64,000 bases of DNA, taken from Vitis vinifera (taxonomy: Eukaryota > Streptophyta > Magnoliopsida > Vitales > Vitaceae). The DNA lies in contig NC_081807.1 in assembly GCF_030704535.1 (NCBI RefSeq), positions 8,334,001-8,398,000 of the forward strand, in the 5' to 3' direction. The position numbers and the translations under genes were made by a program. This document shows positions 46,908 through 59,450 of the stretch, piece after piece. Under the pieces are notes generated by a model. It saw only the letters and a program-made list of their open reading frames with translations, searched no databases and was not told the DNA's origin. Each line of letters begins with the position of its first letter. The first letter of the stretch is position 1.

Positions 46908-49310
46908 TCATAAAGAAATCACCCCTAGTTGTCTTCTAATATCAACAAATTGCTCTTCACTTAGAGGTTTTGTAAAAATATCGGCAAGTTGATCTTTTGT
47001 GCTTACAAATTCAAGTGTAATGTCACCTTTTTGTGCATGGTCTCTAAGAAAATGGTGTCTAATCTCTATATGCTTAGTCCTAGAGTGTTGCACCAGATTT
47101 TTTTGAAATGTTTATGGCACTAGTGTTATCACATTTAATAGAAACATGCTCAAAAATCAAATTGAAATCACTAAGTGTTTGTTTCATCTAAAGGATTTGT
47201 GCACAACATAAACTGGCTACTATGTATTCGGCTTCCACCGTAGACAAAGCTACCGAATTTTGCTTCTTACTATGCCATGAAACAAGTGAGTGTCCTAGGA
47301 AATGACAAGTGCCACTAGTGCTTTTCCTTTCAACTTTACAATCGGCAAAGTTGACATCCGAGAATCCAATTAATTCAAAGTTATCACCCTTAAGATGCCA
47401 TAAGCCTATGTCCATTGTCCCTTTTAAATACCTAAGAATTTGTTTTACGACACTTAAATGAGATTCTTTAGGATAAGATTGAAATCTAGCACATAAGCAT
47501 ACACTGTACATGATGTCGGGTCTACTAGCGGTCAAATATAGCAATGAACCTATCATGCCTCTATACATAGTTGAGTTGACGGACTTACCTTTTTCATTCT
47601 TGTCAAGCTTGATGGATGAACTCATTGGAGTCTTCATTGTTTTGGTTTCCTCCATATTGAACCTTTTGAGGAGATCTCTTATATACTTTGCTTGATTGAT
47701 GAAGGTTCCTTCCTTTAGTTGCTTGATTTGAAGTCCAAGGAAGAAGTTAAGTTATCCCATCATGCTCATTTCGAACTCACTATGCATGCATTTAGAAAAT
47801 TCTTCACAAAGAGAGACATTAGTAGCTCCAAAAATGATATCATCAACGTATATTTGCACTAAGAGCATGTCATTTTCTTTAGTCTTTATGAAAAGAGTTG
47901 TGTTAATTTTTCTCATTTTAAATCCCTTTTTCAAAAGAAACTTACTCAATCTTTCATACCATGCTCTAGGTGCTTGTTTCAAACCATAAAGTGCTTTTTT
48001 AAGTTTAAAAACATGATTAGGAAAGTTAAAAATTTGAAAACCGGATGGTTGTTCAACATATACCTCTTCATTTATGAAGCCATTTAAGAAAACACTTTTC
48101 ACATCCATTTGATATAAAACAAAGTTTTTAAAACATGCAAAGGCAAGTAGAATCCTAATGGCTTCCAATCTAGCTATGAGAGCAAAGGTTTCTTCATAAT
48201 CTATCCATTTTTCTTGATTAAAACCTTAGGCTACCAATCTTGTTTTATTCCTTATAATTATGCCATTTTCATCCATTTTGTTTCTAAAGACCCATCTAGT
48301 TCCAATAACACTTTGATTTTGAGGTTTTGGCACTAATTCTCATACTTCACTTCTTTCAAATTGGTTTAACTCTTCTTGCATAGCAATCATCCAATTTTTG
48401 TCAACTAGAGCATTTTTTATATTTTTAGGTTCAATTTGAGAGATAAAAGCAAGATTATTGCAAATATTTCTAAGAGATGATCTAGTCCTTACCCCACTCA
48501 ATGGATTACCTATAATTTGATCTTGTGGGTGGTTGATGACAAACTTCCAATCTTTAGGGAGGTCTTGGCTTGATTCACCTTGCACTTGTTGAGGAGGAGG
48601 TAGTGCCAAAGGTGATTCTTCTTTCTTGGGATCCTCTACAATTTCTTCTTGTTGCCTTCTATCTTCAATTTGTAATTTAACCATGGAGGTCTCCAAGCCT
48701 AAATCATCATCAAAGCTCTCTCTTTCTTGGAGAGAATTGTTAGATTCATAAAAAATAACATAGATGGACTCCTTAACAACCATGGTTCTTTTGTTAAAAA
48801 CTCTAAAGGCTTTACTTGAAGTTGAGTAACCAAGAAAAATTCCAACATCTGATTTTGCATCAAATTTTCCAAGATTATCTTTGGTGTTTAATATAAAGCA
48901 TTTGCACCTAAAGACTTTGAAATAACTAATGTTGGGTTTCTTGTTTTTCCAAAGCTTATAAGGAGTTTTCTTAAGAATAGGCCTCAATAAAATTCTATTT
49001 AAAACATAACAAGAAGTGTTAACCGCTTCGGCCCAAAAGTATTTTGGTAAATTGTTTTCATTTAGCATGGTTCTAGCCATTTCTTGAAGAGTTCTATTTT
49101 TCCTTTCAACTACCCCATTTTGTTGAGGAGTTCTAGGAGCCGAAAAATTGTGGTTAATACCATGCTCATTGCGATAGTCTTCAAAATCAATATTTTCAAA
49201 TTCTCTCTCATGATCACTTCTTATACAAGTAATTGTAAAACCTTTTTCATTTTGAACCTTGTTGCAAAACTTTGAAAACTCATAAAAGGCTTCATTCTTT
49301 TGACTTAAAA
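46908..49310 (-). pseudogene. Copia pol: integrase, RT and RNase H, with stops
   Basis: The minus-strand frame pieces, in order, are integrase (SAPRTPQQNGVVERKNRT, MARTMLNENNLPKYFWAEAV, and the FLGYSTSSKAFRVFN end), RT (YQMDVKSVFLNGFINEEVYV, ALYGLKQAPRAWYERL, catalytic YVDDIIFGAT) and RNase H (LLYLTASRPDIMYSV, RKSTSGTCHFLGHSLVSWHS, VEAEYI, DQLADIFTKPLSEEQF). Trp codons have become stops near 47176 (CAQIL-stop) and 48340 (SEV-stop), there is a further stop in LVA-stop-GFNQE, and a frameshift follows near 47095. It is a dead copy; its catalytic motifs are still legible. Confidence 0.9.
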
Positions 49311-50390
49311 ATAAAGGGAATTTATGTAACCATACACCAAGGGCAAAATTTTGCCTTTTGGAAACTTAACTTTTTACTTTTCAAATTCAATGGATTTTGT
49401 GAAAAATAAACCACCTTTCATACACTGTAATAGTGATATTGAGGGGCCTTCCAAAAATACCCTCATACACTTTGACATAATCAATTACTCAGCAAAGTCA
49501 TGTTCCACTTAAGCCAGTGACATGGCTCATATGACATGTAGACACTCCATGTGGCAATATTTTTAAAAAAATATTTACTAAAATATAATAGTGAGATTTA
49601 CCCGAAATCATTTCTTCTGTGTTGAATCAAAACCCTAAATCCCTTCTTCTCTCTTTGAACCAAACCCCCCAAATCCCTTCTTCTCTCTTGAACCAAACCC
49701 TAACTCCAAAAACCCATATTTTTTTACTTTCTTTCACAGCCACAATTCGCGAGGGGAGCTTGCAGTGAAAATAGAGAGAAGTGGTCCGAGCTGAGAGGAG
49801 CTTTCCCAGGTACGAATGTAATGGATTTATGAGTTAATTTGGGTTGGTATTGATGCTTGTTGAGATCTTTGACAGAAAATTGGGTAATTTTTTAAAAATA
49901 TCACACACTCACACAGATCCACAATTTGAAGGCAAAGGTTGTGGTTTTCAGCGTGGCTAAAAAATCATGGATTTAGGGTTTGTAGATTTTAAATCCAATG
50001 GCACAAAAGCAATCAATTTAAAGAAATAGTGTATTTGAACTCCACTTACCAGTCCAGCCCGCCGCACACGCACACAGATTCACAATTTGAGGGTAAAGGT
50101 TGTGGTTTTCAGCGTGGCTCAAAAATCGTGGATTTAGGGTTTGTAGAATTTAAATCCAATGGCACAAAAACAAATAAAACCTTAGAACAGATCCAGAAAA
50201 CACAGGGAGCAACAAAATAAAAGCATTTTTTTTTTTGGTTTTCCTTAGGAGTTTTGATGGATTTCTCTCGGAAATCAAACGAGGATGAATTTTCCCGGAA
50301 ATCGAATGGGGGATGGATTTTCTTGGGAAGCAAATTGGGGTTGAAAATAAATATTAATTGATTCGACTCATGGTAGCTTAGCTTTAAAGG
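49311..50390. other. Spacer with leader-like sequence and a 97-bp duplication
   Basis: Near 49615-49720 are repeated AACCCTAAATCCCTTCTTCTC-type words, followed by GAGGGGAGCTTGCAG and a CCCAG/GTACGA donor at about 49809. This looks like a non-coding first exon. No ORF is supported. Confidence 0.35.
49907..50172. repeat. Direct duplication of about 97 bp
   Basis: CACACAGATCCACAATTTGA to AATCCAATGGCACAAAA (about 49909-50008) recurs with few changes at about 50079-50168. Both copies contain GGTTGTGGTTTTCAGCGTGG and GGATTTAGGGTTTGTAGA. Confidence 0.85.
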
Positions 50391-52012
50391 CGTATCAACA
50401 AAATTTATACCTTGAATACTATTACTAAAGTAGCCAAGCTACTATAGCATAGTGGTTCTAGGATCGTTCACTGGGAAGGGTTTTCGCAAACACAAGTGAT
50501 ATTCAAATTAGGAAAATAGGTGATTTTCTTATGGATGTTAGCTTTAAAAGAAGATGTAAATGTTTTAGAAAGGTTTAAACTAATCTAAGCTAACATTAAA
50601 AACTAAAATGAAAGGGTGTAAAAACAAGTTTTTCAAAGATAGGATAGCTATGCTCTGGCTCTTATGCAAATTGGAAATCTCAGGATAGGCTCCTCGCGTT
50701 GGGGTTGCAACTATGGTGATGCTTGCTTCCCGAACCGGTATGGATTTAGCAAATCAAGTTTTAATCCTTTAAAATGGCAAAACAGATGGTAGTGAATTTC
50801 ATCAATGGTTATTCACCTTAGACTTCCTTTGAATGGCTCGTAAGAGATAACTAATGGTCTAAAGCCAAAACCCTACCAAATATTGGCAACTCAAAGTCAT
50901 TCCAGATGATAAACTCACCTTTCAATGGCCATTGAAATTGGTTCTAACGGATTAATGCAAAACTTGGAATTGAAAACCTCACCTTCCAATAGCTCGTAGG
51001 AGATAACTAATGGATAGAAATCCAAAAGCTTATCAAGTATTGGCCGTTGGAAGTTGTCCAAAGGAAATAAAAACCAAACTTTGCATTAATGAACCTTTAA
51101 TGAAAAACGACTACCTTACTTTCCGGGTGCGAGAAATTTCCATGGGATTGCATCCAAGCCATCACATAACATCCATACTTTGAGAAACTAAAAGTTTTAG
51201 CCAATCATCCTTTGAGGAAAAACCCTCAGAGGCTGTTTGGCTACTAAGAAAATAGAAACGGGAGAGCTCTGTAAATATTCTAAGTGTAAAACGTAACACG
51301 CATGTTCTATATCTATATATCAATTTTTGTTACAACGGATGCAAGGGGATATAAATAGAGAAGTTTTTCCAACCTTCCTAGCTAAGAAATCTTATGATTG
51401 GTGGATTACAAGGAGAAGAATGGAAATTTATACAAAAATATCCAAAAGAAAAGATCTCGTGTGGAGTCGGCAGAAACAGGGGAAAATTCGCACCACGCAA
51501 GGGGGTGTGCGAATTTGGAAGGTGTTGTGCGAAATTTTCGCACAAGCCTAGAGTAGTTGTCTTCCGAAGGCCATATCTTCCTCATTTCAGATCCAAATCA
51601 TACACGGTTTGAAGCGTTGGATTCTTGACTTCCTGAGCTTTGAAATGGTATATAGCATGTAGAAAATGGGCTTCGAAAAGTGCTCCAAAAGTGTGAAAGA
51701 AGACTGCAGCTGCTGTCCTCTGTTTTCCTCTTTGCTTCCCTTTGCTTCTCTTTGCTTCTCTCCTTTTGTTGGCTTGCTTTGGTGTAGCTAAAAGCTTGCT
51801 TTAACTTGTCCAAGAAGCTCCTCCATCATTTGGCATGCTTGAATTGATTCATAAGCTGATATAAACATGTAAACTTGCCAAAAAATGGTTAAAACCAATT
51901 ACTAAGGACCTTAATGAATTAATTGGGTTAAATGAATATGATTACTACACAAAGGTGCTTAAAACCATTATAATTAGGTCTACAAAATAGCACTTTTTGG
52001 TAGTAATCATTA
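50391..52012 (+). mobile_element. Repeat family R1, copy 1
   Basis: It starts around TATCAACAAAATTTATACC, has CTACTATAGxATAG and GGTTCTAGGATCGTTCACTG, then GGGAAGGGTTT, and ends near AATAGCACTTTTTGGTAGTA. A diverged copy begins at 62521 in the same orientation. Both contain words such as AGATAACTAATGG and AAGCTTA and GCGAAA palindromes. No protein is visible. It is probably LTR or untranslated DNA of a large retrotransposon; the family was not identified. Confidence 0.6.
51527..51543. other. Perfect palindrome GTGCGAAA-TTTTCGCAC
   Basis: A 17-base near-perfect inverted repeat in repeat R1 copy 1. Related palindromes lie in copy 2 at about 63705-63723, 63736-63754 and 63872-63890. Confidence 0.8.
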
Positions 52013-52855
52013 ATAACATGATTAGATTAGTACCTGCGAGGATTGAGAGTGGCAGAGGAAAATAAGGCATGATGCTTGCCTGGAGAAGAATTCAACAAAG
52101 GGGATTCTTGATGCCTCACGTGTGGTGGCCATCTTTTGTTTGTTTTTTAGATATAGTATAGAAATAAAAAGGAAACAAATCACAAGAACAATATTATAAA
52201 TCAAAATTATTAATTATTAATTATAAATAATTATAAATAATTATTAATTATCCATCTTTATTTTGGTTAAATCAAAATTTCAGTTTTTATCAGTAATATT
52301 TTATAAATTAAAATTAATTTGATAAGATAAATTATTAATAATATTAATTATTTAAATAAATTAATGTTAATAGAAAATTTTGTTACCATATATTTTTAAT
52401 ACAAATGTAGAAAATTTTTAAATGGTAGGTTACTCTTTTCTTTCAATAGTTTTGTAACTTCATTAATTTTGTAAACATTGGTCTTGTTGTTGTTTGATGG
52501 ATATTGTAGTTTAAAATGTGAAATGGTCTCTATTTGTTTATGTAGATTTGTTTCAATTATGACAATTCATCTTGATGGTGCTAACTTCATGGGTCATATA
52601 AAGTGAATTGTAGGATTACGTACCTTTTAGTGAAACAAAGGTTTGAGGACTATGATTTTTATTGAATTGGATTTTGATATGTCATATTTTCTTTTATAGC
52701 TATTTTTGTAACCATATCAATGTTGGGGCCACCGATCTTGTTGTTTGTTGAATAAAGTAGTTTAAAACAATATGGCTTTTATTTATCAATATAAAAAAAT
52801 ATTATATTTTAATTTACAAAAAAATCAAAATTTACATGAACTGTTATATATATAC

Positions 52856-52895
<40 letters not shown>

Positions 52896-52949
52896 AAAAC
52901 TAACCTCCCGGAGCTTATCCGTTACAAGAACTTTTTTTCTCAAAACTGA
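52013..52949. other. AT-rich spacer
   Basis: No gene is supported. It holds TTAATTATAAATAATTAT-type self-complementary DNA at 52205-52250 and an (AT)n run at 52859-52892. Confidence 0.5.
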
Positions 52950-54187
52950 TTGGTTGACAAAGAAAATTCCAATATTATCTTCATTTATTTAAAAATAATT
53001 TAAAATGCATGCACTTTTTAATTTATGATTTAATTATTCCCAAAAATAGCCCTTTACTTGTCATGTCATCCTAATCCATTGACAATTAGAATCCTTTGTA
53101 TAAATATTTCCATTTTTTTTAGATATTTTATTATTATTATTACTTTATTATTTTATTATTTTATTATTTGGGAATTTTTTTTCTCTAGAAACATTATAAA
53201 GTAAGAATTTGAAAAAAAAAAAAACGGAATTTATTATAGTATTAATAAGTTAAAAATAGATTCGTATTCTTGATAATAAATAAACCAATAATAAATTTCT
53301 ATTTATTATATAATATTAATAATTGTTTAATATAATAATGAATAAAATTTGTTATTAGAGTTTTTCAATAATAAATTTGTTATAATATTAAAATAATTAT
53401 ATATTACGAAGTTTATTCTTTATTATTTAATAAACAATCTTATTACTTTTTGAATTGGTAATTATGATTAAATATGATTTGTTTGATAATATTTCCTAAA
53501 CTTTTAGAAAACTAAAATAAGAATCCTATAAGGTGTTTGTTTTTAGAAGAAAAAAAATCTTAAATAATAAAATAATAAAATAAAATAAAAATCTAAAATA
53601 ATAAGGAAACATTTATATGGAGGAGTGTAGTTGTCAATAATCTTAAATTATTATTACTATTATTATTATTATTATTATTATTATTACTTTATTATTTTAT
53701 TATTTTATTATTTGGGAATTTTTTTTCTCTAGAAACATTATAAAGTAAGAATTTGAAAAAAAAAACAGAATTTATTATAGTATTAATAAGTTAAAAATAG
53801 ATTCATATTCTTGATAATAAATAAACCAATAATAAATTTCTATTTATTATATAATATTAATAATTGTTTAATATAATAATGAATAAAATTTGTTATTAGA
53901 GTTTTTCAATAATAAATTTGTTATAATATTAAAATAATTATATATTACGAAGTTTATTCTTTATTATTTAATAAACAATCTTATTACTTTTTGAATTGGA
54001 AATTATGATTAAATATGATTTGTTTGACAATATTTCCTAAACTTTTAGAAAACTAAAATAAGAATCCTATAAAGTGTTTGTTTCTAGAGGAAAAAAAATC
54101 TTAAATAATAAAATAATAAAATAAAATAAAAAGCTAAAATAATAAGGAAACATTTATATGGAGGAGTGTAGTTGTCAATAATCTTAA

Positions 54188-54225
<38 letters not shown>

Positions 54226-54730
54226 TATTATTATTTTATTTTATTATTTTATTATTTGGGAATTTTTTTTCTCTAGAAACATTATAAAGTAATAATTTGA
54301 AAAAAAAAACAGAATTTATTATGGTATTAATAAGTTAAAAATAGATTCATATTCTTGATAATAAATAAACCAATAATAAATTTCTATTTATTATATAATA
54401 TTAATAATTGTTTAATATAATAATGAATAAAATTTGTTATTAGAGTTTTTCAATAATAAATTTGTTATAATATTAAAACAATTATATATTACGAGTTTAT
54501 TCTTTATTATTTAATAAACAATCTTATTACTTTTTGAATTGGTAATTATGATTAAATATGATTTGTTTGACAATATTTCCTAAACTTTTAGAAAACTAAA
54601 ATAAGAATCCTATAAAGTGTTTGTTTCTAGAGGAAAAAAAATCTTAAATAATAAAATAATAAAATAAAATAAAAAGCTAAAATAATAAGGAAACATTTAT
54701 ATGGAGGAGTGTAGTTGTCAATAATCTTAA

Positions 54731-54765
<35 letters not shown>

Positions 54766-55270
54766 TATTATTATTTTATTTTATTATTTTATTATTTGGG
54801 AATTTTTTTTCTCTAGAAACATTATAAAGTAATAATTTGAAAAAAAAAACAGAATTTATTATGGTATTAATAAGTTAAAAATAGATTCATATTCTTAATA
54901 ATAAATAAACCAATAATAAATTTCTATTTATTATATAATATTAATAATTGTTTAATATAATAATGAATAAAATTTGTTATTAGAGTTTTTCAATAATAAA
55001 TTTGTTATAATATTAAAACAATTATATATTACGAGTTTATTCTTTATTATTTAATAAACAATCTTATTACTTTTTGAATTGGTAATTATGATTAAATATG
55101 ATTTGTTTGACAATATTTTCTAAACTTTTAGAAAACTAAAATAAGAATCCTATAAGGTGTTTGTTTCTAGAGGAAAAAAAATCTTAAATAATAAAATAAT
55201 AAAATAAAATAAAAATCTAAAATAATAAGGAAACATTTATATGGAGGAGTGTAGTTGTCAATAATCTTAA

Positions 55271-55314
<44 letters not shown>

Positions 55315-55960
55315 TTTATTATTTTATTATTTGGGAATTTTTTTTCTCTAGAAACATTATAAAGTAAGAATTTGAAAAAAAAAACAGAATTTATTATAGT
55401 ATTAATAAGTTAAAAATAGATTCATATTCTTGATAATAAATAAACCAATAATAAATTTCTATTTATTATATAATATTAATAATTGTTTAATATAATAATG
55501 AATAAAATTTGTTATTAGAGTTTTTCAATAATAAATTTGTTATAATATTAAAATAATTATGTATTACGAAGTTTATTCTTTATTATTTAATAAACAATCT
55601 TATTACTTTTTGAATTGGTAATTATGATTAAATATGATTTGTTTGACAATATTTCCTAAACTTTTAGAAAACTAAAATAAGAATCCTATAAGGTGTTTGT
55701 TTCTAGAGGAAAAAAAATCTTAAATAATAAAATAATAATAAAAAAAATCTAAAATAATAAGGAAACATTTATATGGAGGAGTGTAGTTGTCAATTGATTT
55801 GAATAACATAAAAAATAAAATAACATTTTTTGGAATAATTGGATAACTCATTGCATGTATTTCAAATTATTTTTAAATAGATGAAGATAATACTAATTTA
55901 AAATATTTGGGATTCTTTTTACCATATATTTTCTTATTAGTGAATCAAATCCCACTTTTC
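52950..55960. mobile_element. Inverted-repeat element carrying a 540-bp tandem array
   Basis: The flank left of the array (about 52955-53110: ATTATCTTCATTTATTTAAA, AATAATTTAAAATGCATGCA, TTAATTATTCCCAAAAA) reappears as its reverse complement right of the array (about 55780-55920: TGCATGTATTTCAAATTATT, TTTAAATAGATGAAGATAAT). The inverted similarity continues into the array edges (ATTGACAA, TATAAATxTTTCC). The whole therefore looks like a DNA transposon with long inverted ends and an amplified middle. No transposase is present; target duplications were not resolved. Confidence 0.65.
53120..55793. repeat. Five tandem units of about 540 bp
   Basis: The landmark GGGAATTTTTTTTCTCTAGA occurs at about 53170, 53714, 54258, 54798 and 55333, a spacing of 535-544 bp. 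Each unit then has AAACATTATAAAGTAA, ATTATTAATAATTG-type DNA, TTACTTTTTGAATTGG, AGAATCCTATAA, AACATTTATATGGAGGAGTG, TAGTTGTCAAT and an (ATT)n tract that varies in length. Units are nearly identical. Units 3 and 4 share private changes (for example a missing A in TTACGAGTTT), suggesting recent unequal exchange. It is non-coding. Confidence 0.9.
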
Positions 55961-56330
55961 CCTAAACTATATTGATTTGGTTAGATGAGTATGTAACTTT
56001 GAGGCATACCATTTGTTTTTATTGGTTGACCCACTAAAATGCACATTGTTTGTTTTTTTTTTTTTTTTTTTTTTGCAGTAGGTATCATAGTGGGTGACCC
56101 TATATATAACAATTTCACCCTTATTAATAACCATATTATTGAAAGGTTAGAGGAAACCGATTTCAATGATTATCATTTACATGATGTAACAAAATGTTTC
56201 CCATTTCTTTGTTAATATATGTTATATTTGTGTAATAATTATGATGAATGTATATAGGAACACTATATTCACGTTCACATGTCTTTAACATTTGATTAAT
56301 TTATTAATGAATTATGGTTGTTTAATGCAG
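55961..56330. other. Region upstream of the Ulp1-like gene
   Basis: It contains a run of 22 T followed by GCAG (56053-56078), which looks like a splice acceptor, then TAGGTATCATAGTGGGTGAC. A further acceptor, TTTAATGCAG, ends at 56330 just before the coding exon. Upstream leader exons are therefore likely. Confidence 0.4.
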
Positions 56331-56337
56331 TGATAAT

Positions 56338-59308
56338 ATGAACATACGGTGTCGTTGTTCTGGCCGTAGATTCCTCTCTGGAATCCATTTACTCTCAGAA
56401 GTGAAGAAGGATGTAATACGAGAACTTGGTTTTGGTGAGCTATTGCAATTAGGTTGTAAGGAGGTTAATTTAGATTTATGTTTTTGGTTGATAAAAAACA
56501 CAAACATTGCTTATTCCCAACTCAAGTTATTTGGGGGTAAGAAGGTTTCTTTGACATGTCATGATGTTGGGATGACGATGGGCATTCCACATAGTGGAAG
56601 AAAGTTAATTGTTGAGAAGGGAAGTGTTAAAGCTAGTCAAATGCCGAGTTTGCAAGATATAGAGTCAATGATGGTCGGCATCGATGATATGGAGGAATTT
56701 AAGCGGGTCTTCTTGATTTTCGCTTGTGCAACCTTATTGGCACCCACATCTCATTTGGAAGGTAGTCACTTGTTATGGTATACACCCCGAGAGCAGTTAC
56801 TTGGGAACATAAATTGGGGAGAATATGTCTTAGAATTTTTTATTCAAGCTATACATGAACATAGGAGGAAGGAAAGTGTTTGGATTAAAGGGTGTTTGAT
56901 GTTTCTACAGGTAACTTTTTGTCTTATTTATAAGTATATGTCCATGTATTAGATATTCAATAATGGTTATACACTATGTTGACCATGATGTTACCACTAA
57001 TTATGTCTTATATAATGCAACAGATATTCTACTTTTCAATATCTAATTTTCCAACCATGTATATGGAACTTACCACTCCTCGCATTGCTGCATGGAATGA
57101 TTTTTTGGTCAAGCAACGCATCAAGTTGGAGTTAGAAATGCTTGGAGGATTTGGCAAAGTTGAGGTATAATTAGCTTTTAGTTATATTAAGATAGTTGAT
57201 TACCATTGTAATTAGATTATTGGGATGACAATTTACATGTTTTGCAATGATAGTTGGTTAGCACATCGGCGGAGCAAGATGAAACAGAAAAAAATAAGGC
57301 TCCTGCAGTTGATGACCCAGTTGACCCAGATGAGAATGAAGACTTTGATGTAATCCTTCATACCTAATGACTATGAATAGTAACTTATATTAAGGCTTAG
57401 TTTAAATATATGTCATTTAATGTTCCTTCATTATGTTTGACTTAGGTTATTTGTGCTCGCATGGAGGCAACACAACGTCAAATCACCGATGCACAAAGTC
57501 ATCTTAATAGTCTTATTGCATCATACAACCGTGACGTGAAAGTGTTGAGGACTCGTTTCACCTCTTCACACTATCGCACAGATGAAGGCCAACCGTCAAA
57601 TTTTCATGAACATGTTAATGAAAGTGGTGCACCATTTTATACAAATAATCCACAACATTCACCTGTTCATTCTGGTGGTCAAAGAAAATCTTTTGAAGAT
57701 GACCTTGGATGTACAAATGAAGGGGTGTCAGAAAGACCCAACGTAGAAGATGGTGTGTTCTTTTCAAACGAGGATCCCCTTCACCCTGGGCCACACAATA
57801 TGTTGGTGTTAGTGCAATCGTGCATGAACAACAATGTAGATGTAGCACCACAAGCCTCAGAAGAAATACGACCACAAAGAGTAAAAATGAAAGTACGTCA
57901 TCATAGGCAACGAGCAGCTGCATGTAAGTCACCTTTTGTACAATTATGTGTATCAAAATATAAAAGGTTGACGGAGGAAGAGACACATGTTGCCGACTAT
58001 GTATTTGACGAGTCAAATGATCCTAGGTTAGTCCCAAATCACACGTTTAGCAAGTATTGTTCTTAAAAGACTATGATTATGGATTTGTCTAGAAAACAAA
58101 AAAAATTACTCATGTCTTGTGTTTCATGTGATTAATAGTGAGATGCTTTGTGCATATGGTGGCTATGGCGTGACACGGGAACAACTTCAATGCTTAGTAG
58201 GGGAGAGCTTCATTGATATTCCGGTAAGGTTTATGATAAATAAGAAAAAATACCTTCATCTTTCCATTGATCATTTTAACTAATGAAGAGGCATTATGTA
58301 GGTGATTTCCATGTTTTGCCGATACATGAATGCAAAAGAAGAGAATCCTTCTCGCAGACACTTTTTTAATCCATACTTTGGGGTGAGGTTTTTTCCTCGA
58401 GTACACCAAATCTTGTCCCTAATATAAAATGCATGTATAGTTTTAGTCATACATTGTTACTATGCTCTCAACAACTTTTTATAGGAAATATGTGGTTCAA
58501 TGAGCAAGTCTACCTCAAAATCAACACTCAAGAAAAGATTAGGTAGCTATTGTGTTAATCTTGAATGTTGCAACCAGGCAATGCTTGACTATTGTATTGA
58601 TTACATAGATTGATGACAATTTTTTAATAATTTCGAATTTATATTTCAAATATTTAAGCCTTCATTGTTGTTATGATGATTGTCTGTTTTGTAGTTTTAT
58701 ATCCCCTTATTCCAATTTAATGAATGGGTCATCATGGTAATCAATTTGGAGGCTAAAAGGGTGGATCTACTTTCATCATATAATAGCATTCAACGTGTTC
58801 ACTTTGTTAATGAAGCTTTCAAAGTAGTTGGATTTATGTCGCAGTTATTAAAAAATTCCTTCAAATGGAATGATGTGAATATAAATAATTTACATCCACA
58901 GTATGCAGATATTGTTGGCGATCCAAAATTGTTAGTTACATAATTTTTTTTTCATATATTCATTTTCAATCCTAATTGGGTCCTATGTTAATAACATGTC
59001 ACAAATCATACTTGTTATTGCAGATGTCATACTGGGATGTATGCTATTCTCTATATGCAACATTGGGATGGAAGTGGTCTTAATAGAACCATTAATTCTG
59101 TAAGTTGTTAAATATGATGTTATGTTTTTATTTTCAAATGTACATGTTAAATGTTACCGGGATGTAGGGTCTAACATAAGTTTAATGTGTAAGAACGCAT
59201 GAGCCTTGAAAGATTGAAATTTGCAACTCATATGGTTCTTGATAGCGAAAACGAAATTGGTGAAATGGTTACAGCTAATATTTGGTCAACCAACGATGCA
59301 GAATAGTA
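56338..59308 (+). CDS. Ulp1/C48-protease-like protein, multi-exon, catalytic residues altered
   Basis: Exons read by eye: 56338-56910, 57024-57164, 57254-57349, 57446-58026, 58139-58223, 58302-58382, 58485-58577 (GC donor), 58695-58930, 59024-59099, and probably a last exon ending TAG at 59308. The N-terminal half (MNIRCRCSGRRFLSG, VIRELGFGELLQLGCKEVNL, DVGMTMGIPHSGRK) resembles the plant-specific domain found before Ulp1-type SUMO-protease domains in many transposon-related plant genes. The C-terminal half matches that fold: FYIPLFQFNEWVIMVINLEA and, near the end, CHTGMYAILYMQHWDG. The expected His-Trp is Glu-Trp, the Asp position reads SSY, and the expected Asp-Cys-Gly is His-Thr-Gly. All three catalytic positions thus look lost. 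The junction to the last exon does not keep frame. It may be a transposon-derived gene or a decaying one. Confidence 0.6.
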
Positions 59309-59450
59309 TTAGGTAACCTTCACAATTAATTTCTTTTGTTTTATTTCATTCAATTTTTTAACTATACATTCAAATTTAAACTTCAACTTGGTCATCGATA
59401 GTGAATAATACATTTTGAGGCTATGTCATGTCTTTTTTATGGTACAATAG

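Larger units (their letters stand above)
43385..49310 (-). mobile_element. SIRE-type Copia retrotransposon, 5' half missing
   Basis: Read on the minus strand the order is: integrase core (truncated near 49310), RT, RNase H, an extra ORF downstream of pol, polypurine tract, LTR. The extra ORF after RNase H is typical of the SIRE/Maximus lineage. Gag, protease, the start of integrase and the 5' LTR are absent, so this is a 3' fragment. All reading frames are interrupted. The left end of the LTR is approximate. Confidence 0.85.

Noticed and set aside
53120..55793. Possible CRISPR-like or centromere satellite
   Set aside because: Units are about 540 bp without short direct repeats and unique spacers, so not CRISPR. 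Only five copies with inverted flanks, so a local transposon-based array and not evidently a centromere satellite.
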